From Elmis aenea (lineage: Eukaryota > Arthropoda > Insecta > Coleoptera > Elmidae): a stretch of DNA of 64,000 bases. The notes under the pieces were generated by a model. It was not told the DNA's origin, did no database searches, and was given only the letters and a program-made list of their open reading frames with translations. The stretch is from contig CANTFG010000263.1 in assembly GCA_947652605.1 (NCBI GenBank), positions 1 through 64,000 on the forward strand. Reading direction: 5' to 3'. A program made the position numbers and the translations under genes. Below are positions 46,614 through 59,070 of the stretch, piece by piece. Position 1 is the stretch's first letter. Each line of letters starts with the position of its first letter.

Positions 46614-47710
46614 GAAACACTTTTTTTTAAATAATTTAGTATTTTGGCGTCGTATTACGCGACCCTATGATTTATCGATTTAAAAGTAAAATCAATCGTA
46701 GCGAACCAAAATCATTGAGGTCAAACTTTTTTTTTAAGTACTATTACATAATAAAGGTGTTTGGAAGTTTGTATGCAGCGTACATGGTATTTTGTACAGT
46801 TACCATGAAGACCATCAGAGACAACTACTTCTAACTTGCGGAAGAATAATGGTCATTCCCACAACCTTGACTTATTGTACCGTTTAGTATCTGGTTGGAT
46901 CAGTTGTGGATTTGCAGCACTGGCACAAGCCTTTTTTTATACAATTCAGCGGCAATGAATTAATGAATCCATTCAATAGCGCTACTTTTTGTCCTTATCT
47001 GGCCGTACATGCATTTTTAAGAGTCCGACATAACCTCGTTCCATATCCTGATCGTTCTTCCCAAGTTTTCGAACCGAATTTCGCGGTGTTTGATGCTAAT
47101 TTCGTGTGTTCCTCGCAATACGAGCGAATTATCGGATATTTTGTTGTTACATCACGCAGTCTGCGTTATGCTGTCAGTTCCTACTCAGCAAGTGGAACTG
47201 ATTATGTTTTGTATTGTATATATTCGCATACTTTAACATTTTGTTGTGAAGGTAATCGGGTTAGTGGAATTACTTGATCTCATACGTTACAGTTGCGGTA
47301 CTTTCACGTCGTTAACGACGAGTTACCGTATTTTAGCACAGGTGCACTTGATTCAATATCGAAATTAATTTAGGTACAACGTGTCGTTAAGATAATTTCA
47401 TTTTCGTAATGTAATTAGAGAGATGTTAGGACTTTTGACAAGACGCTTGACGACAAACGTCTAGTTTTTTTTTGCTTTTCTAGTCGATGGTAGACAAAGT
47501 TCATGAAATTATGTTATTATAAACCTGTTTCTATGTTCGATGATTCGTTACGGAGGCGTGAACTTCTTTAAATGTTATGATAAGACAAGTTATTCGCAAT
47601 AAAGCCATTATTTAAGTTGTCTACGAGCTCACGATAATACGACACCCTATAGCCAACTTATAAAAAGTGATCAAATTTCGCTTGGTTCTGTAAATTTAAA
47701 CTTTTCTTTA
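46614..47710. other. Intergenic with an unassigned open frame
   Basis: The 123-codon frame at 46906-47277 (+) opens with GTG and has an internal ATG at codon 20; no domain is recognised. It could be chance or a decayed exon. The rest shows nothing. Confidence 0.35.
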
Positions 47711-47712
47711 TA

Positions 47713-48341
47713 CAGGGTGGTCCACATAGAATTGCCACCGCTATTCTCTGCGATTCAGGTCACTGGTAAAAAATATTTAGTGTGAAAATGGTTGATTCTT
47801 GCTTTTCACCAATGTATTCATTCTGGACATTGTATTTGACGTACCCCCTGTAGAAGCTTCACGTACCCCCTTGGGGGTGCATGAACTCCTAGTTTAGAAC
47901 CCCTGCTTTATAGCTTCATAGGGACTTTTTGATAAATTCTATTTGTTTTGAGCCTAAATATTAAAATAAATACATTAAACCTTATATATTAAAAAAAAGG
48001 AAAAAATGCTTTTTCATGAGGTCATAGCCAACTATGGTTTCCATATTAAAAAAATGCAAAATTGTAGTTTCCCTAACTATTTAAACAATACTAAAACAAA
48101 TAAATGTTTTCATTTTACAGTGCAAAATCTACAACTTTTTGCCAAAAATGTATTTGTACCATCAAGTATAACCGAGTTATTAACGATTTAGAAAAAACAT
48201 TTTGATTTTTGTTCATTATCTAGCGTGCCTTGGAACTATTTTAAAACATTAAAGCATCACTAAATTGTCACAGAAAGGGGAAATTTAAACTTCTTTGTAG
48301 CTCTTACCGTTTGCGAGATCCCTTCTATGTGGATCACCCTG
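47713..48341. mobile_element. CAGGGTGGTCC-type element, 629 bp
   Basis: The ends CAGGGTGGTCCACATAGAA and, inverted, CAGGGTGATCCACATAGAA are flanked by TA on each side. Inverted similarity stops after about 20 bp. Near 47860-47905 it contains an hAT-like terminus (inverted: CAGGGGTTCTAAACTAGG), perhaps a solo remnant. No coding capacity. Confidence 0.75.
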
Positions 48342-48343
48342 TA

Positions 48344-49825
48344 TACATTTTTTTAAATACTTCTGCATCCATAAACTAATTAAAATAACATAATTTAGCT
48401 TGTATTTAAGTTATATGGTGATTATCATGACGTTTTAATGAAATTTGGCGTAATTAAGCAATAGCTGTGTTGCAGAAAAGGTTAATTAATGAACGTTAAT
48501 AATAATAAATACATTGAAAATTGGTCAAATTACGTTATGCAAACTTTATTTGCAAATTAAATGTAGATACCTTTTGTAAATTACATACCGGTTAAACTGG
48601 TACATAGTTTATTTTAAACAATCTTATATATTCAAACAAATCGCATTGTTGCATAAAATCATGTTTAATTAAAATTAAATAAGGTTGTGATATTTTAGCA
48701 GTAAATTTAATGATACCTCTTTTTTTACACTGAAACAGAATTTAAACGATTAAGACAGTGATTCAGAATTAATATAATAACAGTTTGTCATTTTATTTTT
48801 GGTAACGTATAATTTGCAGAATATTTCAAGAATCTTAATTTTAGCTAATGTTTTTTAGGCCTGCCGGATTCATGAGTCATTGATGTAATGACCTACAATT
48901 TTTAAGTTACACAAATTATTATAACAACAAATTGGTGTTATTAGAGCTAAGTTAAACGTGTTATATATATTTAGCCTGTCACAACAAACATTATCATAAC
49001 AAATATAGACGAGGGAGTTTTTAAGAATTGTTTGAAATTCTTTGCAGTCATTTAATTTTGCTGACTTTTGCGGGCGGAAACTCTTAGAAGGCCTTAAAAA
49101 GTATCAACTTTCATTGATTTCTTTTGGTTGACGTTAACAACGTGTTTACTGTATTGGCATCAAGTAATAGGTTTGTTTATAAACAATATTAATAATGTTT
49201 ATACAATTTTTAATTAGCTGCTATGCGTGTGTTCTTGCTTCGTGCTTTTAACAATGTATACATAGTTTAGCTAGACATGCAGTATTTTTGTGGTCGCCGT
49301 CTGAAGGTAACATCTAGTGTTATTGTTTATCTTTTTCTGATTTACAAGGTAGTTTATATACACATACATACATAGTGTCCAATCTTGAACAGCATGGATA
49401 TCTCGTAAACGGTAAGAGAAACAGCGTTGGTTAAATTGGTCAGAATGATTAATGATTTAAGAGCAAGTATTCTTTAAAAAAAAATTAAGCTTCTTATTCA
49501 TAAAAAACAACAAAAAAATGACGTTTTAGATTTTTGCTTATAACTTGCTTATTTGAAATCATACTCAACATTTTTCGACATTTTATGACACATTTTTGCT
49601 TAGAATTGAAATTTGTTAATAACTTTTACCTACCTTTATTTGTTTCTGTTATTTTAACATCAACTTTCTTATTTTAAATACGGCTTGTGGTTGGCTGTGA
49701 CAACATAAATAAGAGAATTTTTTCTCATTTCATTGATTTATAGGTTGTTAGGTTTATCTTTAAAAAAAGTTATTACAATATTATGGGTTATTTTTCTCTT
49801 ATTTAGGCCTCATAAGCTTTTCTGG
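48344..49825. other. Intergenic, largely unrecognised
   Basis: About 1.5 kb. At 49410-49425 the phrase ATCTCGTAAACGGTAAGAG matches one inside the 47713 element, suggesting a diverged relative whose ends I could not place. Confidence 0.4.
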
Positions 49826-50070
49826 ACATCCTGCCTTCTACCAATCATGTACATGTGCTAACCAACAGAAGAGTTGCTTTGAGATTTCACTGTTTGTTTA
49901 GCTTCCAATTTTGTCTCTTATGTTTTTCCTTCAACACCCCATTTCCATACTTCATTCTATTCTGTTTTTTTTTGCTATAATGTTTCGCATCCATAGATTA
50001 AAACAGAACTAAACACTGATAATTCTCTACCTTTGTTTCTTTTAGTATTTTTTCCTTAAGAATTACCTAT
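49826..50070 (-). pseudogene. Small RTE-like non-LTR fragment
   Basis: On the minus strand, ILKETKVENYQCLVLF is followed by a decayed YGCETW-like stretch and, after shifts, EGRMSRK. This corresponds to the LLYGCE...GHVHRM...RMSRK part downstream of RT in RTE-like elements. Heavily frameshifted. Confidence 0.5.
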
Positions 50071-50129
50071 TACCCCACATGTTATATACGCCAATAATAT
50101 CTAGTGTTATAATCGTTGGACGATATTAA

Positions 50130-51079
50130 CCCTTATGTCAATAACCGTAATTCTCAACGTTGTATAATGACCGGGAAGGTACCCACGAACAGATTTTTTA
50201 TAATAAACTTATGCTATAAGTTTTGTATATTTTAGCAAACAGATTGGCCAAATCATTCAGTTTTAAATTTCAAATTCTAAAACCTGTAACAAACATACGA
50301 ATTTTTTTTTTAAAACTTTTGAATGAGTTAATAAACAAACCAGAATTTAAATAAGTTAAAAACGACCATCTAGCCTAGCTGAACACCCTATTGTAAAAAT
50401 TTTCTCATTTTCGTTATATTTTAAAAGCCTGTTAAACGTTTGTGTTGTCACAAATTAATTTCGATTTTAACCAATCGCAAAAGAGTAACTTTCTCCTAAT
50501 TTTCTGTAAAACTAGATGTAGAAGACTTTTACACAGTTGTAAAAGAACCTTCAAATCAGTCATTTTTAAAATAACTTTTAGACTAACTTATAGAGCCATA
50601 ATGATTACCAGTTCATGTCACTTGTGCTACAGAGCAGCAATAAAAAAGCGCAGAAAAACTAATAAAGTCTTGCACGGCATGCGAAAAACTTGTCTGCGAC
50701 GAGCATGCCATAACAATTACAAATGTAAAGAATGTGCCTAAATAAATATTGTTTTTCCTCACATAGACATTAGCTTTAATTCATTTAATAATCCCTGTAG
50801 TTATATGTTAGCGTGTTTAATCGATAATTGCTCGTAAATCTAATTTTTCTACAGGTGGGTACCCAGGTAGGTACCCGGTTATTGAGAATGACTACGTGAA
50901 CTTTGATGGAAAAAAACGTTTGGGTCCAGAACGGGAAAAAAGTATAAAAGCATATTTCGCTTTAAAAAAGGCAAAACCGTGACGATCTGGGAGTTATTAA
51001 AAAAACATGACTTAACATTAAAAAATTGCACCAAAATTGCTTAAGTAGAAACCTGGGTACCCGGTTCTTGACTTAAGGT
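50130..51079 (+). mobile_element. piggyBac-family deletion derivative, 950 bp
   Basis: TTAA flanks both sides (50126-50129, 51080-51083). The ends read CCCTTATGTCAATAACCG and, inverted, ACCTTAAGTCAAGAACCGG. GGTACC-centred motifs recur next to the ends (about 50178, 50856, 50870, 51057). Inside is the C-terminal end of a piggyBac transposase; everything upstream was deleted. Confidence 0.8.
50616..50741 (+). pseudogene. piggyBac transposase C-terminal Cys-rich remnant
   Basis: An open frame ending in TAA contains CHLCYRAAIKKRRKTNKV and then CLRRACHNNYKCKECA. This resembles the RING-like C-terminal domain of piggyBac transposases (C-x2-C, RKT, C-x2-C, C-x2-H, C-x2-C), with the middle C-x2-C pair replaced around LHGM. 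No DDD catalytic region is present. Confidence 0.65.
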
Positions 51080-51083
51080 TTAA

Positions 51084-52358
51084 GCACATTTTTTCTAATT
51101 ATCAAAAAATGGCGACAGAGCTCATATTTTTGATAAGCACGTGTTACAATAATTTTTTTGTATGTACTTTTCAAAATCAAAACGGAAATGACGAACGTCC
51201 TATTTTAAGAGGTGGAATTTCAGGATTAATGAGTTAAGTGCAAAATGCCCAATTGGCAAGTAACAAAGCACCACTGCTGACTCATAAATTTAGTTTCGCA
51301 ACATTAATACACGAAAATATAACAAAAAGTCGTCGAGAACAAAGTACAAATTGAGGAAATAATTACAGCGAACGTCTTGAAATAGTCATGAGAGGTTCTG
51401 CTCGCCTCGAGCCTCGTAAAAAGGCACAGGATGTCCTCTCCACGGCCATCTTCCAGCGAATAATAATAACGGAAAGCGTCTGTCTCATTATTACGTGCTC
51501 ATTTTAACGATCAAGTCCCATTACACCCTAACCGCCAAGTCCAGTGCCACAGTAAACTCGCACCTGCTTTTGGTACCGTTCCGTGACTTGTGCTACAACC
51601 TCAATCGGTCAACAGAGAATTAGTTGCACTGCATTTCTCGTCGAGAATATCACCTCGTCTGTATAATTCACACGATGGTCCCGTTTTATCGTTTTTATCT
51701 CGCAGTTAATGTAGCAAGCGATCAGCCATTGCATTGTACTTCGAAACGGCAATAAATTTTAAAATTTAATTACCCCATTATGGCTGATCCAGCCTTAGAA
51801 GTTGGCGTGGCGAATTTAAAATAAAAACCGCGCAAGTTCTTCGCGTACTAACGTAACATAATACTAAGAAAAGGTGTTACAGTTAACAGATGACCTCATT
51901 CCACTCTCCATTCTTAATACAAACGGTGTACAACATTTCACTTACATATTTATAAAGCCAAAAAAACTATGAAGCAGGAATAAATCCATAAAATAAAACG
52001 TTGGGCAGTTTGAATATTGAATACTCCGACTCGAGCGTTAACAAAAAATTCTGTCACGTTCTGCTAAACCTAAAAACTAACCCTTATTATGAAGCAGATG
52101 TTTCGGTTAAAATTAACGGTTTCAAAGCAGCTAGCTTTGCTAAGTTAACACTGGTGTCATTAGTTTGTTTTAAGCACCCAACTTACAAGGTCTTACAAAA
52201 AGCAACTTTGGTAATTAAGTAACTAAATTTACTAAATGGACATTTTCGTTTTACATGAGCATGCTTTTAGCTAGGAAAATATCTCGACTTTTAGCCAAAA
52301 ACTTTTCGAATTTGAGATCCCTAGCGATTACAAAAAAATAAAGAGCACTATTCAGACA
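51084..52358. other. Intergenic, nothing recognised
   Basis: About 1.3 kb, less AT-rich near 51400-51700. No gene or repeat was recognised. Confidence 0.4.
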
Positions 52359-52360
52359 TG

Positions 52361-52597
52361 CAGGGTGTCCTTTTGTAGAGAATTTCATGCTCTATTCAAA
52401 AGCTTCAAGGTATTTTACGATATAATTGATATTTTCGGCGACAGAGACTTTTAAATGCAGAAGAGTAAAAAAATCAATGAAGTTTTGATATCTTTAAGCA
52501 TTTGATTTTAGGAAAAAGTTTTTCTTGAAAATTTTTCTTACAATTAGAAAAGGGGCCTCTATCACCAAGTATTTGCACCGATAACGGGGACACCCTG
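52361..52597. mobile_element. CAGGGTGTCC MITE, 237 bp
   Basis: The ends CAGGGTGTCC and GGACACCCTG face each other. TA follows on the right; TG precedes on the left. Non-coding. Confidence 0.75.
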
Positions 52598-52599
52598 TA

Positions 52600-54129
52600 T
52601 ATGATAAAACAAAAGCGCAAAAGCGCAATCAAACCTATTAAAAGCAATGTTAAATCTCTTCCAAAGTCCCTGCACTATTTTTGTCCTAAATACAGTACCA
52701 ATAATTAAAATTGTGACGCGACTAAGTGTTTTGTACGAAGCTGTTCTTTTCTAAATGAAATGATCGAAGTCAGGTAATTTAAAAATTTGTTTTCATTTCC
52801 CTAACCCGTCAAGTTATGATCTCTAAATTTAGGAAAAAAGGCATCAAAATCGAATCAACTCAAGGGATTTTGAACGCAAAAAAAAAACAAATCAAACATC
52901 GACAAGAATGACCAGATCTGAAGCAAAAATCTGAGTTTTTTAAATAAAAGTGACTTAAAAAAATTGATAAACGGTCACACGTCATTTGTCTGCCTTAAAT
53001 AAACATATTTAACTGATATTAATCACTTGGACTACAAATGAATTTCTAGCCATTTATAGCAGTTTTAATTAATAAGACTTTCATAAACTAAGGTTATAAG
53101 TGCACTCAAAGACTTTTACTTTTAAGGCAGTTTCTAAACAATGTTACAAGTTAAAAATATAGGACACATACGGCGCTATAATAACATTTATTCCAACGCT
53201 TCTAATTTGGTCCTAAGCCATATATACATAATTTAAGTGTCCAATTAAGATCTCCATCAAACTGGAACGAGAAGTTCAAGAATAGAATAAATTTATTTAA
53301 TATGTCTTAAGTTTTGAGGTGATGGAAACAGCTTCAAGCCAGTAAATCTTCTATGACTGCATAAAACAATAAACAGTTTCTACTCTTCCGGATGCCTTAC
53401 TAAATTTGCTTAACATAAAACATTCAAAAGTAGAATGCAGTGCCGAGCCATCATAAATCTTTTACAGTTTTTTTTATCTTCTTCTTATTACTTTACCGCG
53501 CTATATTTTTCCTCATAAAATTTTAAATTTAAGTATTCTATTTTTAGATTTCGTCGTACAATAAACAATATTTTAGATGTCGAGACAGACACAAGACGAA
53601 TGGAAGTAATGGGAAATGTATAAGATGGACTAAGAGATTTGACGACGGAGAATATTAAAGATTAGTATGAATATGTGCGCTCGTAAGATATTGAATTTAA
53701 TAAAACTTCTATAAGTCCTTTTTGCCATGTTTGTCGTTTTAAATTGGATTCTTTGATATTTCTCTTTGCAAGACTTGCAGATAGTGTTTGATAAAAAAAA
53801 CATGTCGAAGTAGATTCAATATGCAGCTTAAAGAATTTACCGCAACATATAAGAATCTAGAGGGTGACTCTAAATGCATATAGAGCAGTAATCAGGGGTA
53901 TTAGAAATAATTAGGTCGGGCAGGTTCGTGTACATTAAAATATTTTCTAACTGTTATCTTCGAGAAACAATGAAGCTTTTAGCTCCTAGGAGAAAAAAAG
54001 CACTTGAGAACTTTAACCAGATAAATCCAACACTGTTGTGGTTATGTTGGTATACTGCGTTAATAAAATATATTTCGTTGCCAAGAAAGTGCGTTTGCGG
54101 TTTAAAAGAGGGTTCAGGAAATTGAACGA
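52600..54129. other. Intergenic, nothing recognised
   Basis: About 1.5 kb of AT-rich sequence with no supported feature. Confidence 0.4.
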
Positions 54130-54870
54130 AAAATAGATACCAGTACATTTAGGAAAAATAGGTCCTTTAAAGCCGATTTTTGTTTAAGTTCAAAACATTT
54201 AATACAAAATAGGCTTTAGTAGATACTCAAAAAAATACCTATTTTGGAGCCTATTTTAGGTGTGAGTTTAACAAACTAAACGAAACATAGGTTACGGTAA
54301 ATGTACCGAAAAATAGGCAATTTATAACTGATTTTCGGTATGTCTTCATGTAATTAAACGGTTAATACATTCGGGTACTGCACCTAAAATAGGCAATTAG
54401 AAGCCGATTTGTAGTGTTGGTTCAATAAACTAAACGAAAAATAGGTTCGAGTACGTGTTCAGAAAAATAGGCAATTTGAAGCTAATTTTTTGTTTACGTT
54501 CGACAAATTGAATAAAAATAATAGGATAGGGTACATAATGCAAAAAATAGGCAATTGGAGCCGATTTTCGGTTGGAGTTTGATCAACTGGACGAAAAGTA
54601 GGCTTCAGTAAATGTACCGGAAAACAGGCTGATTTTTGGTATGTATTCAGGAAACAAAACGAAAAATACATTCGGGTAACGTTCAAAAAATAGGTAATAA
54701 GCCGATTTTTTGTTTGGGTTCAACAAACTAAACGAAAAGTAGATTCCGGTAGTGTTTAAAAAATAGGCGCTCTGTAGCCAACTTTTGATTCGCGTTTATA
54801 ATTGAAACAAAAAAAAAAGGTTCTAATAGGTGTTTAAAAAAATAGGCACTTTATAGCCGATTTTTGTTTT
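54130..54870. repeat. ~77-bp degenerate minisatellite, about 9 copies
   Basis: AATAGGCA-type landmarks lie at about 54314, 54392, 54469, 54549, 54628, 54693, 54766 and 54842. Each unit has GCCGATTTTTGTTTGGGTTC and AACAAACTAAACGAAAAATA, diverged by perhaps 15-25%. Confidence 0.85.
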
Positions 54871-56345
54871 GGGTTCCGTTTTATGATTTATAGCAGTTCA
54901 TAAGTATTTCGATTAAACAATGTTATTTTGTTATTTCTTGCCATATTATCAAAAATTTAGCACGAAAAACTAAAGTTTATAAACTGTTATTAATTTAATA
55001 TTTATACTAAAAATTTTGACACTGAAATGTGCAACTTTAGAAGTCTTCTGCAATAATATAATCTGTATATAAATTAAGTATATAAAAAGCCAGGTTTTAA
55101 ACTGACTTGCTCTACTTAACATTAAACCAAGTTTACTTTCACTATTCAATCTATATACTAAAATAGTCATTAATAGGGTCAAAGGGTCAAAGGAAGTAGT
55201 TGGGTCGATAAGAGAAAGGTGTGTGTGCCAATTTACTACTGTTTTTCCCAAAGCAAACAGACAATCCTTCGTTGAACTCTTATCTAAGATCCATATTAAT
55301 TATCTACTTCAAATCAATCTTCTTTTTTTTTTTAATAATGCACAAACGTTTAGTTTCCTGTAGCTTCGCCTTAAGCAAACCTTGCGATTTTAACGTCGTC
55401 AATTATTGAGCTATTTATTACATCTGCGACCCTTTCGAATCTAAAATATTCGGTGCAAAGTTTTTCAATTCTTGAATACTTCATTGGACACTTAGATCTT
55501 TCGAAATATTTACTACGTCTCGCTTTTAACAGCTTTGCCAGTACACGACTGTTTTCAACCAATAAAATAAGAATGTTTAGGGGCTCCAGAAGTATTCGTA
55601 TTAACAGATCGAACAGAAAATCTTCTGTAGCAATTTATTTGAAGCCAATAACTTAATACTAAAAAGACAGTCACCTCTACACCTATGATAGATGAGGGTG
55701 AGGATACGGAGGAGGATAAGGAACAACTCTAATTTTGCGCATATTCTTTTGTTAAAATTCATCAGGTTCCTTTAGAAGAAACTGATCTGCAAATATTTTT
55801 ATTTTACATTTAAGCGGTATTGTGATAGTTTTTTGTAGGTTATCTTAAACTGTTTGCTGCAAAACAACTCAATTTTGAATTACCAATTTTTTATGTTACA
55901 TTTTGGTCTTCTCATCAAAGTACAATGATCTTCAAATGTTTTTTTCTGTCACTATTACCAAGATGTTAGTCTTTTATAATGACATCCGTGACTGAATTTG
56001 GTGGTTGCTCAGAGTTACTGCCATTTTTACGACATCGATTCAAGCATTTTATATTGCCTAGCAGACGAATTCCTTCATTTTTATTGAAATTACTGATGTG
56101 GATTTATTTCCACACCTTTTTTATATAAATGTGGGTTGTGGTTTTATAAAGAACATCGCTCTCATTAACTTGCCAACAAGTTTATGCTACTATTTTGTAA
56201 GATACTATTACATTATCTGTCGATATTTTCGACCGAACGCAATCGTGGTTTCATTGCATAAATGCTCTGCGATAGTTCGTTTATATTAGATAATAGCAAT
56301 TACTCAACTTAATAAATGATTTTGTTTAAACAATTATTACATTAA
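54871..56345. other. Intergenic, nothing recognised
   Basis: About 1.5 kb. Short open frames near 55371-55656 overlap on both strands and have no known motif. Confidence 0.4.
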
Positions 56346-57012
56346 TAAAATTACGTCGAAAATTTTCTTCACACATCAAATTCGCGTTTTCAACCAATCA
56401 GCAATCACTAATCTTAACTCTTCTAGAGACTACCAATAGGAGCATTATTACACGGTAAAATTTTACATTCTCCTGTCAGATGTTGATCCTCCTGTCAAAT
56501 TTGAGTTTTGACCAATAGCAAACTCAGATTTCCTAAAAACAACCAATAAACATTATCATACATTGATAATTAACTTTTCCCAATTATCAGATTTTTATGC
56601 GTTTATTGGTCGTTTCTAAGAAATCTGACTTTGTGATTGGTCGAAAATATAAATTTGGAGAGGGAATTAAATATTTTGGTCTTGATAATTTTTTGACGAA
56701 TTTCGGCGACCAATGGCGTTACTTTAATATAGATTAAACCACACTCCTGACGCACTACTCTGACAGTACTTGTAAAATTTGACATCAAATTTAACAGTTA
56801 GGTTAGGTGAAGGGGATTTTCTAACAAAATATAACTCGAGCATTGCAAATAATCTACAATTTTTGACAAATCTTCACTCATGCAAGTTGAATCAGAAAAA
56901 ATCACTCGTGCACTCGTGTTTTTCCCAGCTAAACTTGCATTCGGGTAATTTACCAAAAATTATCAATAATTTTTAATGCAATTGTTATATTACTACTGAT
57001 AATTTTCAAGAT
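56346..57012 (-). repeat. Composite inverted-repeat element, copy B
   Basis: Reverse-oriented homologue of 566-1352, containing both palindromic modules; for example GGTCTTGATAATTTTTTGAC and ATCAGTAGTAATATAAC (inverted) are shared. It lacks the ~150-bp extra stretch seen near 775-920 in copy A. Confidence 0.75.
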
Positions 57013-57569
57013 GAAATGAATAATTCATGATTAAATGAAAACATTACAATACTGGAAAGTTGGAGAAACTGATGGTTTAATGTTCTTTTTAACACACTTT
57101 TCATCTTTTACAGTTTTCATCTTTTACAGTTTTCTAGAGCCCAATGTTGCTTACATTATCTTTTACACACTGCACTTTACACTCACAGTTTCAACCATTA
57201 ATAAGAGAGCACATTTACTGATTAGTTGAAGTAAAACAAAAGCAATTTACATTTAGAAAATTGATGTTAGTAATCTCATCAAAGGTGCTCATGCACCGAG
57301 CATTAACCACAAAATAAAAAAGCCGCGGAGCGAAGACCAATGATAATAAATTTTAAAATTTCGCTCATTTTAAACACGAGTCTACAATTTCGTCTTTAAT
57401 CTGCGCTCGTTCGTTTAAAATTCCGAATCTCATCAGCGTAATTAAAATTTTTGATACGTAATCTCAAGCTGCTCCAAACGCGGTCCGTAATATCTAGTTA
57501 CCCAAGAAAATAATTGTGTTATAATAAGAGTATCCGCTTTCTCTCCAACGCGTGTATAATCAAGGTTGG
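57013..57569. other. Spacer, nothing recognised
   Basis: About 550 bp with no recognised feature. Confidence 0.4.
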
Positions 57570-57838
57570 CCAACCCATCGATGCTGTTTTGTTTCACTAA
57601 CCCAACGATGCTTAATTGTCTCACTAATCCATCGACGCGTATTTGTTTCGGTATACCACTGATGCTTATTTGTTTCACTGCCCATCGATGCTCGATTTGT
57701 TTTACGAATCGATTGGTTTTGTTTCAGGGTCAGGTTGATGCTTATTTGTTTCACAGCCCATAGATGCTCATTTGTTTTACTAATACATTGATGCTTGTTT
57801 GTTCGAGTATCCCCAATCGAAGCTTATTTGTTTCTCTA
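57570..57838 (-). repeat. 27-bp tandem repeat, about 10 copies
   Basis: Units such as CATCGATGCTTATTTGTTTC repeat about every 27 bp, with some length change. Because 27 is a multiple of three, the minus strand reads as 9-residue repeats (KQISISGIP, KQIRVDGLV, KQNSIDGLA) over several units. There is no surrounding gene, so the reading frame is probably incidental. Confidence 0.85.
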
Positions 57839-58315
57839 GCCAGTCTCATCAAAGGGTGACTGAGGTTTACCATTCAAAGGTAAACAAGAACATAATTGAA
57901 AAGACTTCCTCTCATGTGTGCTCGCCCTAATTCTCTTGTCGCGAGGGGACGCACGGTTATTTAACAAAGAAGAGGGTACTTAGGGCGAGGTGTTATTTCT
58001 ATGCGTGAGAACCGGATATAAGTGGCATCCTTGCGACAAGAATGGAAAATCTAAGAAAGTGATCGGCTTTCGAGATGTAGAAATACGTAAAAAGCTGTCT
58101 GCGTTGGGGATTTTTAAAAAAACAGGACTGCGGAACGGATTCGCTTAGGATTTCTTGCTTTACATAATAAATTTATTTCTTCATTGCACACTGTGGCTGA
58201 CAGCTCCAAGAATTTAACGCCAATGACAAATACTCTACAAATAAGCTGCATTTTCCTCAATCAGTTTAAGACAATACAGTGTACGTTAAAAATCTGGTAA
58301 CGGACAAACATCTCC
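57839..58315. other. Spacer, nothing recognised
   Basis: About 475 bp without a supported feature. Confidence 0.4.
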
Positions 58316-58481
58316 AGTTATTATCAGTAGTAATATAACAAGTGCATTGAAAATTATCGATAATTTTTTGTAAATATGCCCGAAGTTTTATCTGAAAAAA
58401 ACAACACCAGTGCACGAAGTGCATGAGTGATTTTTCTAATTCAACTTACATGAGTGAAGATTTGTCAAAAATTATAGATTA

Positions 58482-58839
58482 CTAGCGTAGTGACCCGGCT
58501 TCGCTCGGTGAATTTTTTTATCAATCACAGACTACTCGCGCTTCGCGCTCGCGCCCGGTGGACGTTTTTGACCTTTTGAGAATTTTGGATCTTTTGGGAA
58601 TTTTTGTATCTATTGAGAATTTTTGTATCTATTGAGAATTTTGAAACTTTTGTGATATTTGGATCTTTTGGGAATTTTGGTTCTTTTGGGAATTTTTGGA
58701 ACTTTTGGGAATTCTCATATAGCCTATGTTCTTTTCATGGTCCTATAGATTGTCTGTGCCAAATTTGGTCAGGATCGTATGAGTGGTATAGGAATGCATA
58801 AAGGACAAACATACATACATTCATTTTTATATATATAGA
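58482..58839 (+). mobile_element. Insertion of a common arthropod repeat into copy C
   Basis: Starts CTAGCGTAGTGACCCGGCTT and ends TATATATATAGAT, interrupting a sequence that is continuous in copies A and B. A TATAGATT-like sequence occurs on both sides, as a small target duplication would leave. It includes the phrase GTGCCAAATTTGGTCAGGAT, which I recall from widespread insect repeats; the family is not assigned. Confidence 0.65.
58571..58713. repeat. 19-bp tandem repeat
   Basis: About seven copies of a unit like GGATCTTTTGGGAATTTT, within the inserted repeat. Confidence 0.85.
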
Positions 58840-59070
58840 TTTGCAATGCACGAGTTATATTTTCTCAGCAAATTTCCTTCCACTAACCTTCCTGTCAAAT
58901 TAAATGTATGTTATATCAAATTTTACAAGTAGGTACTGTCAGAGTGGTGCGCCAGGGGTGTGGTTCAGTCTATATTAAAGTAACGCTACTGGTCGCCGAA
59001 ATTCGTCAAAAAATTATCAAGACCAAAATATTTAATTCTCTCTCCAAATTTATATTTTCGACCAATCACA

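Larger units (their letters stand above)
58316..59070 (+). repeat. Composite inverted-repeat element, copy C (split, 3' truncated)
   Basis: Same modules as 566-1352. Left part 58316-58481 and right part about 58840-59070, separated by a later insertion. It ends at ACCAATCACAGAAG, short of the other copies' right end. Confidence 0.75.

Noticed and set aside
46906..47277. 123-codon open frame as a protein-coding gene
   Set aside because: It opens without ATG, shows no domain or homologue I recognise, and its context is intergenic; kept only as an unassigned frame.
56800..56820. TTAGGTTAGG resembling the insect telomere repeat
   Set aside because: Only two units, also found at 30980 and elsewhere within dispersed repeats; not a telomeric array.
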